A stretch of DNA of 64,000 bases. It comes from Solirubrobacter soli DSM 22325. GTDB taxonomy: Bacteria; Actinomycetota; Thermoleophilia; Solirubrobacterales; Solirubrobacteraceae. The stretch covers positions 185,309 through 249,308 of the forward strand of contig NZ_AUIK01000021.1 in NCBI RefSeq assembly GCF_000423665.1, given 5' to 3'. How positions within the stretch are numbered: the stretch's first letter is position 1; the number at the start of each line of letters is the position of its first letter. Below, piece by piece: positions 1 to 8,615 of this stretch. Below the pieces are notes generated by a model. That model was not told the origin of the DNA, did no database searches, and was given only the letters and a program-made list of their open reading frames with translations. Both the position numbers and the translations under genes were made by a program.

Positions 1-94
1 GCGGTGCCCCTCACCGCCCGGCGGGTGACGGCTGATCGACGGTCCGACGCCCGACGCGGGCGCGGGGCGACGGTTCCGTCCGAGCGCGCGCGTA

Positions 95-250
95 GCTTCC
101 TCGCCCGTACAGAACGGCGTGGATGCCAGCGAAGTCCGGTGTGATCCCGGCGCTGTCCCGCAACGGTAATGGCCATGCTTGGCCCAGCCCGGTCGACTGC
201 TCGACGCCCGTTGGAACGTCCTCGGTGATAAGGACAGCCGACACGAGCGC
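95..250 (+). ncRNA. Cobalamin riboswitch upstream of nrdBA
   Basis: The conserved cobalamin-riboswitch core is readable at 134-169: CCGGTGTGATCCCGG, then GCTGTCCCGCAACGGTAA. A small hairpin (GTCCT/AGGAC, about 219-235) and a degenerate B12-box-like stretch (AGCCGACACGAGCGCC, 234-249) follow. It ends about 45 nt before the nrdB ribosome-binding site. In Streptomyces the class I nrdAB operon is repressed by B12 through such an element, so the same logic is likely here. The outer boundaries (P1 helix) are estimated, and the 3' box is a weaker match than that of the metE riboswitch. Confidence 0.78.
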
Positions 251-297
251 CACCCCGCGCCTCGAGGCCTCCTCCACCGACCGTCAGGAGGCCCGGA

Positions 298-1380
298 TTG
301 CAGTACACACTCGGATCACGCACGTTCGTCCTGGACACCGCGAAGGCGGAGGCCGCACTGGCGGCCAAGCGCGTCGTCGGTGGGCGAGAGACTCCGAACT
401 TCAACCTGCTCCCGCTGCGCTACGGCTGGGCGTACGAGCTGTACCGGACGATGAAGGCCAACCACTGGGAGCCCGAGGACGTCCAGATGGCCAAGGACAT
501 CGAGCAGTGGCGGGACTCGCGGGCGCTGAGCGACATCGACCGCTGGATCGTGCGGATGGGGATCGGCTACTTCTCGGCGGCCGAGGGCATCGTCGGCGAC
601 AACGTGATCGGCGTCGTGCGCGAGCTCGTGACCGCGTCCGAGCTCAAGCTCGTGCTCGGCCGCCACGCGCACGAGGAGAACGTCCACGCGGACTCGCTGC
701 TGTACATGATCGCGTCGCTGGGGATCGATCCGCACGAGTGCGAGGCGATGTTCGAGGACGTCGAATCGATCGCGGACAAGAACCACTTCGTCACCGAGAC
801 CAGCCGCGCGCTACGCCGCGACCTCGACATGAACGACCCGGACAACATCCGGCTGCTGGCCCGCAACATCTTCGTGTTCGGCCAGTGCATGGAGGGCACG
901 CAGTTCTACGGACTGTTCGGCATGATCCTGTCGCTGTACCGACAGGGCAAGCTGCCGGGCATCGGGACGATGTTCCGGTACACGCTGCGCGACGAGTCCA
1001 ACCACATCGAGCTCTTCCGCCGCCTGCTGCTCGAGCTCGCGGCCGAGAACCCGCACGTCTGGACCACGGAGTTCAAGGACGAGCTGCGCGAGCTGATGCG
1101 CGAAGCGGTCACGCTCGAGCAGCGCTTCATCGCCGACTGCCTGCCGGTCGAGGGCGTCGGTCTCTCGAGCGAGGACTTCTCGACTTACATCGACTACATC
1201 GCCGACCGGCGTCTGGCCGGCGTGGGCTTGGAGCCGCTGCGCGACGTCGCGGTCGCGAACCCGCTGCCGTGGCTGGCCGAGCTGATGGACGTGCGCAAGG
1301 AGCAGAACTTCTTCGAAGGGCGGGTCACCGAGTACCAGAAGGCCTCGTCGCTGGCGCTCGTCGCGGACGAGGAGCTCTAG
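298..1380 (+). CDS. nrdB: Ribonucleoside-diphosphate reductase beta subunit, R2c-like
   Basis: Carries the dimetal centre of class I ribonucleotide reductase, which starts radical chemistry for dNTP synthesis in the cytoplasm. Starts at TTG 298 with CAGGAGG 7 nt upstream; 360 aa, usual length. Metal ligands fall at canonical spacing: E96, E127, H130, E199, E233 and H236. The residue at the position of the E. coli radical tyrosine (Y122) is Leu134, with the nearest tyrosine two residues later (Y136), and the first ligand is Glu rather than Asp. Both are hallmarks of the tyrosine-less R2c (class Ic) group. nrdA begins 3 bp downstream. Expression is probably shut down by B12 through the upstream riboswitch, which implies a B12-dependent class II enzyme elsewhere in the genome. 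Confidence 0.95.
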   Translation: MQYTLGSRTFVLDTAKAEAALAAKRVVGGRETPNFNLLPLRYGWAYELYRTMKANHWEPEDVQMAKDIEQWRDSRALSDIDRWIVRMGIGYFSAAEGIVGDNVIGVVRELVTASELKLVLGRHAHEENVHADSLLYMIASLGIDPHECEAMFEDVESIADKNHFVTETSRALRRDLDMNDPDNIRLLARNIFVFGQCMEGTQFYGLFGMILSLYRQGKLPGIGTMFRYTLRDESNHIELFRRLLLELAAENPHVWTTEFKDELRELMREAVTLEQRFIADCLPVEGVGLSSEDFSTYIDYIADRRLAGVGLEPLRDVAVANPLPWLAELMDVRKEQNFFEGRVTEYQKASSLALVADEEL

Positions 1381-1383
1381 GTC

Positions 1384-4300
1384 ATGGTCATCGACTTCTC
1401 CGAGCTGCTGCTCGACCTCGACCTCAAGCGCGCGGCCGCGGTCGACGCGCTCGCCCCGGTCACGCTGCCCGAGCTCCCGCCGGCCCCGCCCGTCGACGTC
1501 AGTGACGGCCACGATGCCACGCTCACCGCCGAGCTGCCCGCGGCGATGGTCGCCGACGCGCTCGCCGTCCTCGCCGCGGCGCTCGGCGAGGAAGCGGACA
1601 CGGTCGCGGCGCGGGCGATCGTCCGCGCGGTCACGGGCGACGTGCTCGCGCGTCTGGACGGCGCGGCCAGCGTGACCGTCGCCGACGTCTCCACGGTCGT
1701 CGAGGCGGCGCTGATCGACGCCGGCTACTTCGACGTCGCCAAGGCGCTCGTCCTGCGTCGCGCGCTCCCGACCGTCGCCTCCCGCGAGAGCGTGCGGCTG
1801 ATCCGCCGCTCGGGCGAGCTCGCCGCGTGGAGCACGGTCAAGATCGAGGTCGCGATCCGCAAGGCCTTCCTCTCCGCCGGACTGGACTCCTCCCCCGCGG
1901 TCGCGCTGGCCGAACGGGTCGGTGAGCGTGCGCACGCCCTCGGGACCGCGTACGTGCCGATCGAGACGGTGCAGGACATCGTCCAGGAAGAGCTCGTGCT
2001 CGCCGGACACATGCGGGTCGCCGAGCGCTACATCGTGTACCGCGCGGAGCGGGCGCTGCTGCGGGCACAGGAGGCCAAGCCGTCCGCGCCGCCGGCGATC
2101 CCGCTCGACGACGGCACCGAGTGGAGCGGCGCGGACCTGCGCGAGCGGATCGCGTTCGCGTCGATCGGCCTCGACCTCGATCTCGACCCGGACGCGCTCG
2201 AGCGCGAGCTGCGCCGCGCGGTGCGGCCGGGCATCGCCCGCGCCGACCTGCGGCGCCTGGTCGTCCTCAACGCGAAGGCGCTGATGGAGCGCGACAGCGA
2301 GTACTCGCGCTTCGCGGGCCGCATCCTGCTCAGCTACATCTACGAGGAGGCGCTCGGCTGGGACATCATGCGCGACGGCATCGGCGCGCTGAAGGCCTTC
2401 CACGAGCGCGCCTTCCACCGCGCGCTCGAGCATGGTGTCGCGATCGGGCGGATCGACCCGCGGCTGCTCGGCCACGACCTCGACCGGCTCGCCGCCGCGC
2501 TCGATCCCACCGCGGACCTCGACTTCGACTTCCTCGGCATCCAGACGCTGTATGACCGCTACCTGCTGGTCGACAAGACCGGCGACGAGCCGCGCCGGAT
2601 CGAGGCGCCCCAGCTGTTCTGGATGCGTGTCGCGATGGGCGTCACGGGCGACGCGATCGACCTCTACACGATCTACAAGCAGCGGCGGTTCTGCTCCTCG
2701 ACGCCGACCCTGTTCAACTCCGGCACCAACCACCCGCAGCTCTCCTCGTGCTTCGTCTACAGGATCGAGGACACGCTGGCGTCGATCGTCGGCCGTGGCA
2801 TCGCCGAGAACGCGATGTGCTCGAAGTGGGCGGGCGGGCTCGGCGGCTCGTGGACCGCGGTCCGCGGGACCGGCTCGCACATCGAGTCCACGAACGGCTC
2901 CAGCCAGGGCGTCGTCCCGTTCCTGAAGATGCACAACGACCAGCTCGTCGCGGTCAACCAGGGCGGCAAGCGCGCCGGCGCGGGCTGCGCCTATCTGGAG
3001 GTCTGGCACAACGACATCCGCGAGTTCCTCGAGCTGCGCCGCAACACCGGCGACGAGCGACGCCGCACGCATGACATGAGCACCGCCGTGTGGATACCGG
3101 ACCTGTTCATGCAGCGCGTCGAGGCGCGGGGGAACTGGACGCTGCTGCGCTCCAACGACGTCTCCGACCTGCACGAGACCTACGGCGCGGACTTCAGGGC
3201 GCGCTACGAGGCCTACGAGCAGCGCGTCGCCGCGGGCGAGCTGCACGGCGAGACGCTGCCTGCGCTCGAGCTGTGGAAGCAGATGCTCAAGATGCTCTTC
3301 GAGACCGGGCATCCCTGGCTGACGTTCAAGGACCCGTGCAACGTCCGCTCGCCCCAGGACCACGCGGGCGTCATCCACTCCAGCAACCTCTGCACCGAGA
3401 TCACGCTCAATACCGGCTCCGACGAGACGGCGGTCTGCAACCTCGGCTCGATCGTGCTCGACCAGCACCTGACCGCGTCGGGCGAGCTCGACCACGACAA
3501 GCTGCGCGAGACGATCCGGATCGCCGTCCGCGCACTCGACGACGTGATCGATGCCACCTTCTACCCGACCGAGCCCACGCGCACCGCCAACGCGCGCCAC
3601 CGCCCGATCGGGCTCGGCGTGATGGGCCTGCAGTACGCGCTCTACCGGCGCGGCGAGGCGTTCGACTCAGAGACCGCGATCGCGTTCTCCGACGAGGTCA
3701 TGGAGGCCGTGGCGTACTACGCCTACGAGGCGTCATCCGACCTGGCGGCCGAACGCGGGACCTACAGCTCCTATGCCGGCTCGAAGTGGGATCGCGGGCT
3801 GCTCCCCCAGGACACCGTCGAGCTGCTCGAGGCCGAGCGCGGCGAGCCGGTCGAGGTCAAGCGCGGCGGCCGGCTGGACTGGGCGCCGCTGCGCGCGAAG
3901 ATCGCCGCGCAGGGCATGCGCAACTCCAACGTGCTGGCGATCGCCCCCACCGCGACGATCGCGAACATCATGGGCACGTCGGCGTGCATCGAGCCGATCT
4001 ACAAGAACCTGTTCGCGAAGTCCAACCTCTCGGGCGACTTCATCGTCCTCAACCCCTACCTGGTCGCCGACCTCAAGGCCGCGGGCCTCTGGAACCCAGC
4101 CCTCGCCGAGCGCCTGAAGGCCGTCGAAGGCGACCTCGAAGCGCTGCCCGGCATCCCGGCCGAGCTGCGCGAGCGCTACCGCACCGCGTTCCAGCTCCCC
4201 GCCGAGGCGCTGATCGACGCCGCCGCGCGCCGCCAGAAGTGGATCGACCAATCGCAGTCGCTGAACCTCTTCCTCGCGGCGCCGGACATGAAGACGATGA

Positions 4301-4449
4301 GCCACATGTACCGGCGCGCGTGGCGCGCGGGGCTGAAGACCACCTACTACCTGCGCACGCTCGGCGCCTCGGCGATCGAGAAGGCGACCGTGGCCGCCTG
4401 CTCGATCGAGGCCATGCGCAGCGGCGAGGAGTGCGAGGCCTGTCAGTGA
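1384..4449 (+). CDS. nrdA: Ribonucleoside-diphosphate reductase alpha subunit
   Basis: Catalytic subunit of class I ribonucleotide reductase, reducing NDPs to dNDPs with NrdB. 1021 aa, longer than E. coli NrdA because of an N-terminal extension. Residues about 136-222 form a clear ATP-cone (RRSGELAAWSTVKIE), and residues about 55-130 look like a second, degenerate one. The catalytic motif NLCTE gives N668, C670 and E672; the redox cysteines lie in SSC (about 456) and in AVCNLGS. The C-terminal swinging-arm cysteines are C1017 and C1020 in ECEACQ. It lies 3 bp after nrdB and must be co-transcribed. Its last 7 bp overlap the convergent MetE-like gene. Two ATP-cones would suggest elaborate allosteric control, but the first lacks obvious nucleotide-binding residues by eye. 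Confidence 0.96.
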   Translation: MVIDFSELLLDLDLKRAAAVDALAPVTLPELPPAPPVDVSDGHDATLTAELPAAMVADALAVLAAALGEEADTVAARAIVRAVTGDVLARLDGAASVTVADVSTVVEAALIDAGYFDVAKALVLRRALPTVASRESVRLIRRSGELAAWSTVKIEVAIRKAFLSAGLDSSPAVALAERVGERAHALGTAYVPIETVQDIVQEELVLAGHMRVAERYIVYRAERALLRAQEAKPSAPPAIPLDDGTEWSGADLRERIAFASIGLDLDLDPDALERELRRAVRPGIARADLRRLVVLNAKALMERDSEYSRFAGRILLSYIYEEALGWDIMRDGIGALKAFHERAFHRALEHGVAIGRIDPRLLGHDLDRLAAALDPTADLDFDFLGIQTLYDRYLLVDKTGDEPRRIEAPQLFWMRVAMGVTGDAIDLYTIYKQRRFCSSTPTLFNSGTNHPQLSSCFVYRIEDTLASIVGRGIAENAMCSKWAGGLGGSWTAVRGTGSHIESTNGSSQGVVPFLKMHNDQLVAVNQGGKRAGAGCAYLEVWHNDIREFLELRRNTGDERRRTHDMSTAVWIPDLFMQRVEARGNWTLLRSNDVSDLHETYGADFRARYEAYEQRVAAGELHGETLPALELWKQMLKMLFETGHPWLTFKDPCNVRSPQDHAGVIHSSNLCTEITLNTGSDETAVCNLGSIVLDQHLTASGELDHDKLRETIRIAVRALDDVIDATFYPTEPTRTANARHRPIGLGVMGLQYALYRRGEAFDSETAIAFSDEVMEAVAYYAYEASSDLAAERGTYSSYAGSKWDRGLLPQDTVELLEAERGEPVEVKRGGRLDWAPLRAKIAAQGMRNSNVLAIAPTATIANIMGTSACIEPIYKNLFAKSNLSGDFIVLNPYLVADLKAAGLWNPALAERLKAVEGDLEALPGIPAELRERYRTAFQLPAEALIDAAARRQKWIDQSQSLNLFLAAPDMKTMSHMYRRAWRAGLKTTYYLRTLGASAIEKATVAACSIEAMRSGEECEACQ

Positions 4450-5270
4450 GGCACGGCGTCGCGCAACGCGGCCACCAGCTCGAGCTCGCGCTCACATGAC
4501 ACGCGCCCGCTGCCACAACTGGGCGTCAGCAGCGACCGATAGCCGCTGAGATCGATGTCCGCGAGTGCCTCCTTCAGGCGCTCGCGGGCGTCCGCGGCGT
4601 GCTCGGCGCGATGCGGCTGCACGATGCCCCACGCGACCCGCGTTCCGCCGGCGAGCAGACGCGGGTCGATCGCCCCCAGCGAGACGTCGAACGACAGCAC
4701 CTCCGGCGCGGCGCGCCGGACGGTCTCCCACGGCACCGGCCCGCACAGGTGCAGCCCCCAGCATGGCGCGCACGCACGCAGCGGGTCCCACACGCGCTCG
4801 ACGCCGTCGGCCGCGAACTCGTGCAGCGACGGCTCGTCGACCATCAGCAGCACGTCGAGATCGAGCTCGGCGAGCGTTCGCACCTGGTCGGCGACGTTCG
4901 CCGCCAGCCAGACCGCCAGCTCCGATGCCAGGTCGAGGGCGTCGCGCCGCTCCAGCGCACACGCGAGCGTCACCGGACCGGTCGCCTGCAGCTTGACCAC
5001 GCGATGCTCCGGCGGTTGGAGCTTGAGCCGCCGCAGGAACGCGTCCCAGGCACGCGGGCGTTCGCGGTCGCGCGCCGGCGACCACCCGCAGCGGGCCGGG
5101 TCGGCCCCGAGCCACTCGGTGATCATGTCCCCCTCCAGGCGTGGCAGTTGCGGGCAGAACGGGAGATCGTAAGCGGCGACCGCGTGTGCCGCCGCGGCCT
5201 CGGCATCCGTGAACGGCAGGCTGCCGACGCCCGTCGTCGCCCACGGCGGCAGCCGGTCGAGCGCGCTCAC
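4443..5270 (-). CDS. MetE-like (UROD/MetE superfamily) methyltransferase domain protein
   Basis: 275 aa, GTG start at 5270 overlapping the metE stop (GTGA), so it was built to be translated after metE. The N-terminus [15 protein letters not shown] is typical of short stand-alone proteins of the vitamin-B12-independent methionine synthase/uroporphyrinogen decarboxylase superfamily. It keeps a candidate zinc set: H and C in GLHLCGP and C in [16 protein letters not shown] occupies the active-site acidic strand. It is only the size of the C-terminal barrel of MetE, so it is not a full MetE. Such proteins in archaea and actinobacteria can use methylcobalamin or unknown methyl donors; the substrate here is unknown. 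It is intact although the adjacent metE is broken, so it may have its own role in methionine or corrinoid metabolism. Confidence 0.82.
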   Translation of the reverse strand: MSALDRLPPWATTGVGSLPFTDAEAAAAHAVAAYDLPFCPQLPRLEGDMITEWLGADPARCGWSPARDRERPRAWDAFLRRLKLQPPEHRVVKLQATGPVTLACALERRDALDLASELAVWLAANVADQVRTLAELDLDVLLMVDEPSLHEFAADGVERVWDPLRACAPCWGLHLCGPVPWETVRRAAPEVLSFDVSLGAIDPRLLAGGTRVAWGIVQPHRAEHAADARERLKEALADIDLSGYRSLLTPSCGSGRVSCERELELVAALRDAVPH

Positions 5271-7260
5271 GCGGGCACCGCGGCGCGGCGCCGGTGGGCG
5301 GCGGCGATCAGGTTTCGCAGCGCGGGCCGGACCTCGTTCCAGCGGCGCGTCTTGAGCCCGCAGTCGGGGTTGACCCAGAGCCGGTCGCGGCCGATGCGCC
5401 GCTCGGCGAGCTCGAGCAGCCGCTCCAGCTCCTCGACGCCCGGTACGCGCGGCGAATGGATGTCATAGATGCCCGGACCGATCTCGTTCGGGTACTCCAG
5501 CTCACCCGCGAACACGTCCAGCACCTCCATGCCCGAGCGGGAGGCCTCGATCGACAGCACGTCGGCATCCAAGCGCACGATGTGCTCCATCATCGCGTTG
5601 AACTCCGAGTGGCACATGTGGGTGTGGATCTGGGTGTCCGCGCGAGCGGGCGCGACGGTCAGCCGGAAGCAGTCGACGGCCCAGCGGACGTACTCGTCCT
5701 GGTCGGCGCGCCGCAGCGGCAGGCCTTCGCGGAGCGCGGCCTCGTCGACCTGGATCGCGAAGCAGCCCGCGGCCTCGAGGTCGGCCACCTCGTCCTGGAT
5801 CGCGAGCGCGATCTGGGTGCAGGTCTCGCGCCGCGGCTGGTCGTCGCGGACGAACGACCACTGCAGGATCGTGACCGGTCCGGTCAGCATGCCCTTCATC
5901 GGCTTCTCCGTCAGCGACTGCGCGTACCGCCACCAACGCACGGTCATCGGTTGCGGGCGGGAGACGTCACCGAACGGGATCGGCGGCTCCACGCAACGGC
6001 TGCCATAGGACTGCACCCACCCGAGCTCGGAGAACGCGAAGCCCTCGAGCCGCTCGCCGAAGTACTCGACCATGTCGTTGCGCTCCGGCCCGGAGGTCGT
6101 GGCGCGCCGCGCGGATGTCCGGCGTCTGCGGGAACGAGCCGATCGTCGTCGTCGGCAGCTCCGGGAGCGCGACCCGCGCCCGCTGCGCGTCGCGGCGGTC
6201 GGCGAACGACACGCTGCGGTCGTAGTCGCGGCCGGTCAGGCCTCCCGCCCGCGAGTAGCGCCAGCTCATCAAGCTTCTCTGCGCCGAACGCCAGCCACGG
6301 CCGGATCTCGGGGTCGATACGCGTCTCGCGCGCGGCCTCGTACGGGACATGCAGCAGCGAGCAGGAGCTCGCGATCGTCACGCGCTCGGAGCCGAGCGCG
6401 GCGACCGCGTCGTCGATGCGCTCGAGCGCACGATCGAGGTCGGTCGTCCACACGTTGCGCCCGTCGACGACGCCGAGCGACAACCGGCCCGGGACGCGCT
6501 CCAATGCGGCGCTCAGCTGCCCGGGCGCACGCACGAGATCGATGTGCACCTCGGCCGCCGGCAACGCGAGCACGCGGGGGTCGGCCGGCGCGAAGTAGGT
6601 CGCCAGGCAGATCTCGACCGGCGCCTGCGCGAGAGCCGCGAAGGCGTCAGCGTACGCGTCCAGCTCATACGCCGACCGGTCGAGGGCCAAACACGGCTCG
6701 TCCAGCTGGACCTCGCTCGCCCCGGCTGCGGCCAGCTCCGTCAGCAGTTGCACATAGACGTCGACGAGCGCCGGCAGCGGCGGCTTCTCGCCCTTGGCCA
6801 GCTCGAGGAACGTCAACGGCCCGACGACCACGGGGCGCGTCCGGATGCCCAGCGCGGCCGCCTCGCGCAGCGGCTCCGTCCAGTGCGTCGCGTCGAGCTC
6901 GAAGCGCTGGTCGCGAACGAGCTCGGGGACGAGGTAGTGGTAGTTCGTGTCGAACCACTTCGTCATCTCGAGCGGACGGCGCGTAGCCGTTCCGCGGGCG
7001 TGGCCGAAGTACGCGTCTCGGTCGAGCACGCCGAGCGCGCAGGCCGTGTCGAGCACGTGGTCGTAGAGGCTGAAGTCGCCGGACGGGATGACATCGATCC
7101 CCGAGCCGCGTGCGCGTTTGAACCCGCCGCGTCGCAGCGTCCGCGCGACGTCATCGAGCTCCGCTCGCCCGATCCTGCCCGCCCAGAACGCCTCCAGGGC
7201 GAACTTCAGCTCACGGTTCGGACCCACCCGCGGGAGGCCCAGAACAGCAGTGCGTGCCAT
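5267..7260 (-). pseudogene. metE: Cobalamin-independent methionine synthase, broken by two deletions
   Basis: Full MetE makes methionine from homocysteine and methyltetrahydrofolate polyglutamate without B12. Three frames are needed to read it. The N-terminal barrel runs from ATG 7260 (AGGAG 11 nt upstream) to about 6262 (ending LDELALLA). A linker and the C-barrel start are in a second frame, about 6260-6090 ([20 protein letters not shown]). The rest is in a third frame, about 6085-5267, with zinc-site motifs [10 protein letters not shown] and [11 protein letters not shown]. At each junction about 30-40 codons normally present in MetE are missing; at the second junction a GCCGG microhomology is visible. 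All other motifs are well preserved, so inactivation is recent or an assembly artefact. It sits under a cobalamin riboswitch and is translationally linked to the downstream MetE-like gene. Confidence 0.88.
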
Positions 7261-7286
7261 CTGCAGTTGTACTCCTGATGTGCCGT

Positions 7287-7307
7287 GCGGCCTTGTCGCG
7301 AGGCCGC
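7287..7307 (-). promoter_or_regulatory. Hairpin before metE ribosome-binding site (candidate expression platform)
   Basis: A perfect 7-bp stem (GCGGCCT / AGGCCGC) with a 7-nt loop lies between the cobalamin aptamer and the metE AGGAG (7272-7276). It is well placed to be the switch between aptamer and translation initiation, but no alternative pairing was worked out. Confidence 0.45.
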
Positions 7308-7334
7308 GTTATCGGTGTCTCGGGCTTCGCCGGG

Positions 7335-7490
7335 ACGGAGTCGTCAGGTCTTCGGGCTCGGACGCGATCGGACGGCCGCCTTCCCAGGTCTCCCCAGTGG
7401 CAGTGGCCGTTTCGCGCGTCCCTACCGCTGCGCGCCAGCTCCGGATTTCGAACCGGATTCCCTGACCCGTTGCTTCGGGTGCGAACGACG
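7335..7490 (-). ncRNA. Cobalamin riboswitch upstream of metE
   Basis: On the minus strand all landmark segments of an AdoCbl-type riboswitch are present in order: GGGAATCCGGTTCGAAATCC with GCGCGCAGCGGTA after it (about 7440-7470), GCCACTGCCACTGGGG and ACCTGGGAAGGC (7380-7410), and the B12 box AGCCCGAAGACCTGACGA (about 7342-7359). It precedes metE by about 75 nt. Binding of B12 should repress the B12-independent enzyme, as in many bacteria that also have MetH. The riboswitch looks intact while the gene it controls is not. Confidence 0.93.
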
Positions 7491-7512
7491 CCGCGGGAAA
7501 CGATACACGGGG

Positions 7513-8175
7513 CTACTGACCGCCCGCCGCGAGCCGCATCAGCGGCGAGTCGAAGTCGACGTCGTCGGCGGTGCGCTCGGCGCGGGCGGCGTTGCCCGCG
7601 AACTGGTGCTGGTAGCCCGACCAGCCGCGGTCGGCGATCTCCTGCTCGACGCCCGCGCGGACCAGCACCGCGAGCTCGCTCGCGGCGCGCTCGATGCGCT
7701 TGCCGAGCTCGCTCGTCCCCCAGTCCTCGGGCGCGGCGTAGACCGAGGTCGGGAGCGTGAGCGCGCGCATGTAGGCGAAGAGCGGGCGTAGCTGGTCGTC
7801 GATGACGAGCGCGTGCCGCGCGGTGCCGCCCGTCGCGGCGAGCAGCACCGGCTTGGCGACGAGCAGGTCGTTGTCGAGGATGTCGACGAACGTCTTGAAC
7901 AGGCCGCTGATCCCGGCCTTGTAGATCGGCGTGGCGGCGATGATGCCATCGGCGGCGGCGAGCTTGTCGATCGCCTCCTTGACCGTTGCGCCGGGGAAGC
8001 CGGTGACCGCCGCGCGGGTGGTGTCGACGGCCAGTGGGCCGAGCTCGACGACGCTGACGGTCGCCGGTCCGGAGAGTGCGTCGAGCGCCTTCTGGGCCAG
8101 GCGGTCGGTGAGCTGACGCGTCGATGACGGGTTGCCGGTGCCGGCACTGATGACGACGAGACGCTTGGGGTTCAT
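7513..8175 (-). CDS. NADPH-dependent FMN reductase, CE1759 family
   Basis: 220 aa flavodoxin-like fold. The N-terminus RLVVISAGTGNPSSTRQL is the phosphate-binding loop for FMN, and ATPIYKAGISGLFKTFVD is the typical NAD(P)H:FMN reductase signature. It resembles the CE1759 subfamily, which often sits next to luciferase-like monooxygenases and supplies reduced FMN to them. Its ATG at 8175 overlaps the marR stop by 4 bp and the LLM gene lies just upstream of marR, so the three form one minus-strand operon (LLM oxygenase, MarR, reductase). The natural substrate of the pair cannot be read from sequence. Confident on fold and partner role. Confidence 0.9.
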   Translation of the reverse strand: MNPKRLVVISAGTGNPSSTRQLTDRLAQKALDALSGPATVSVVELGPLAVDTTRAAVTGFPGATVKEAIDKLAAADGIIAATPIYKAGISGLFKTFVDILDNDLLVAKPVLLAATGGTARHALVIDDQLRPLFAYMRALTLPTSVYAAPEDWGTSELGKRIERAASELAVLVRAGVEQEIADRGWSGYQHQFAGNAARAERTADDVDFDSPLMRLAAGGQ

Positions 8176-8612
8176 GTCGAGGCGCTTTCGGTGAGGGTCT
8201 GGCAGAGGTCGCGCAGCTGCTTGAGCTGCTCGACGCTGAAGGTCGAGGTCATGATCTGCGCGACGTGGTGGCCGTGGCGCAGGCCGACGTGGCGCTGGGC
8301 GGCCGCGCCGGCCTCGGTCAGGCGGACGCGCGAGGCGCGGCCGTCATCGGGGTCGGGCACGCGCTCGAGCAGGCCGGAGGTCTCGAGCCTCGCCACGAGC
8401 CGCGAGATGCCGGCCTGCGTCAGCAGCGCGTCCCCGGAGAGCTCGGTGATCCGCAGCCCGTCCGGGGCGGTCGAGAGCGCGTAGAGCACGCCGTACTCGC
8501 TGGGGCTGAGCCGATCCCACACGTCGTGGGCCATCAGCTCCCGGTGCATGGTCGCCTGCGCGCGGAAGAGCGCCTCCCACGCCTCGTTCGCCATGCGGGT
8601 GCGGCTCACCAT
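8172..8612 (-). CDS. MarR-family transcriptional regulator
   Basis: 146 aa winged-helix DNA-binding protein. The recognition region TQAGISRLVARLE and the wing DPDDGRASRVRLTEAG are textbook MarR. It starts 3 bp after the end of the LLM oxygenase gene and overlaps the FMN reductase gene, so it probably autoregulates this three-gene operon. A palindrome lies upstream of the operon at 9843-9866 and is the likely operator. The effector is unknown; a substrate or product of the flavin monooxygenase, or an oxidant, would fit. No cysteine-based sensor stands out. Confidence 0.93.
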   Translation of the reverse strand: MVSRTRMANEAWEALFRAQATMHRELMAHDVWDRLSPSEYGVLYALSTAPDGLRITELSGDALLTQAGISRLVARLETSGLLERVPDPDDGRASRVRLTEAGAAAQRHVGLRHGHHVAQIMTSTFSVEQLKQLRDLCQTLTESAST

Positions 8613-8615
8613 GGC

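Noticed and set aside
811..3600. 929-codon minus-strand open frame antisense to nrdB/nrdA
   Set aside because: Arg/Asp/Val/Leu-rich with no domain pattern; lies opposite conserved RNR catalytic motifs. A GC-rich mirror of the real gene.
7440..7470. tRNA-like GGTTCGAAATCC segment
   Set aside because: It resembles a T-arm but is the conserved core of the cobalamin riboswitch; no anticodon or acceptor stems surround it.
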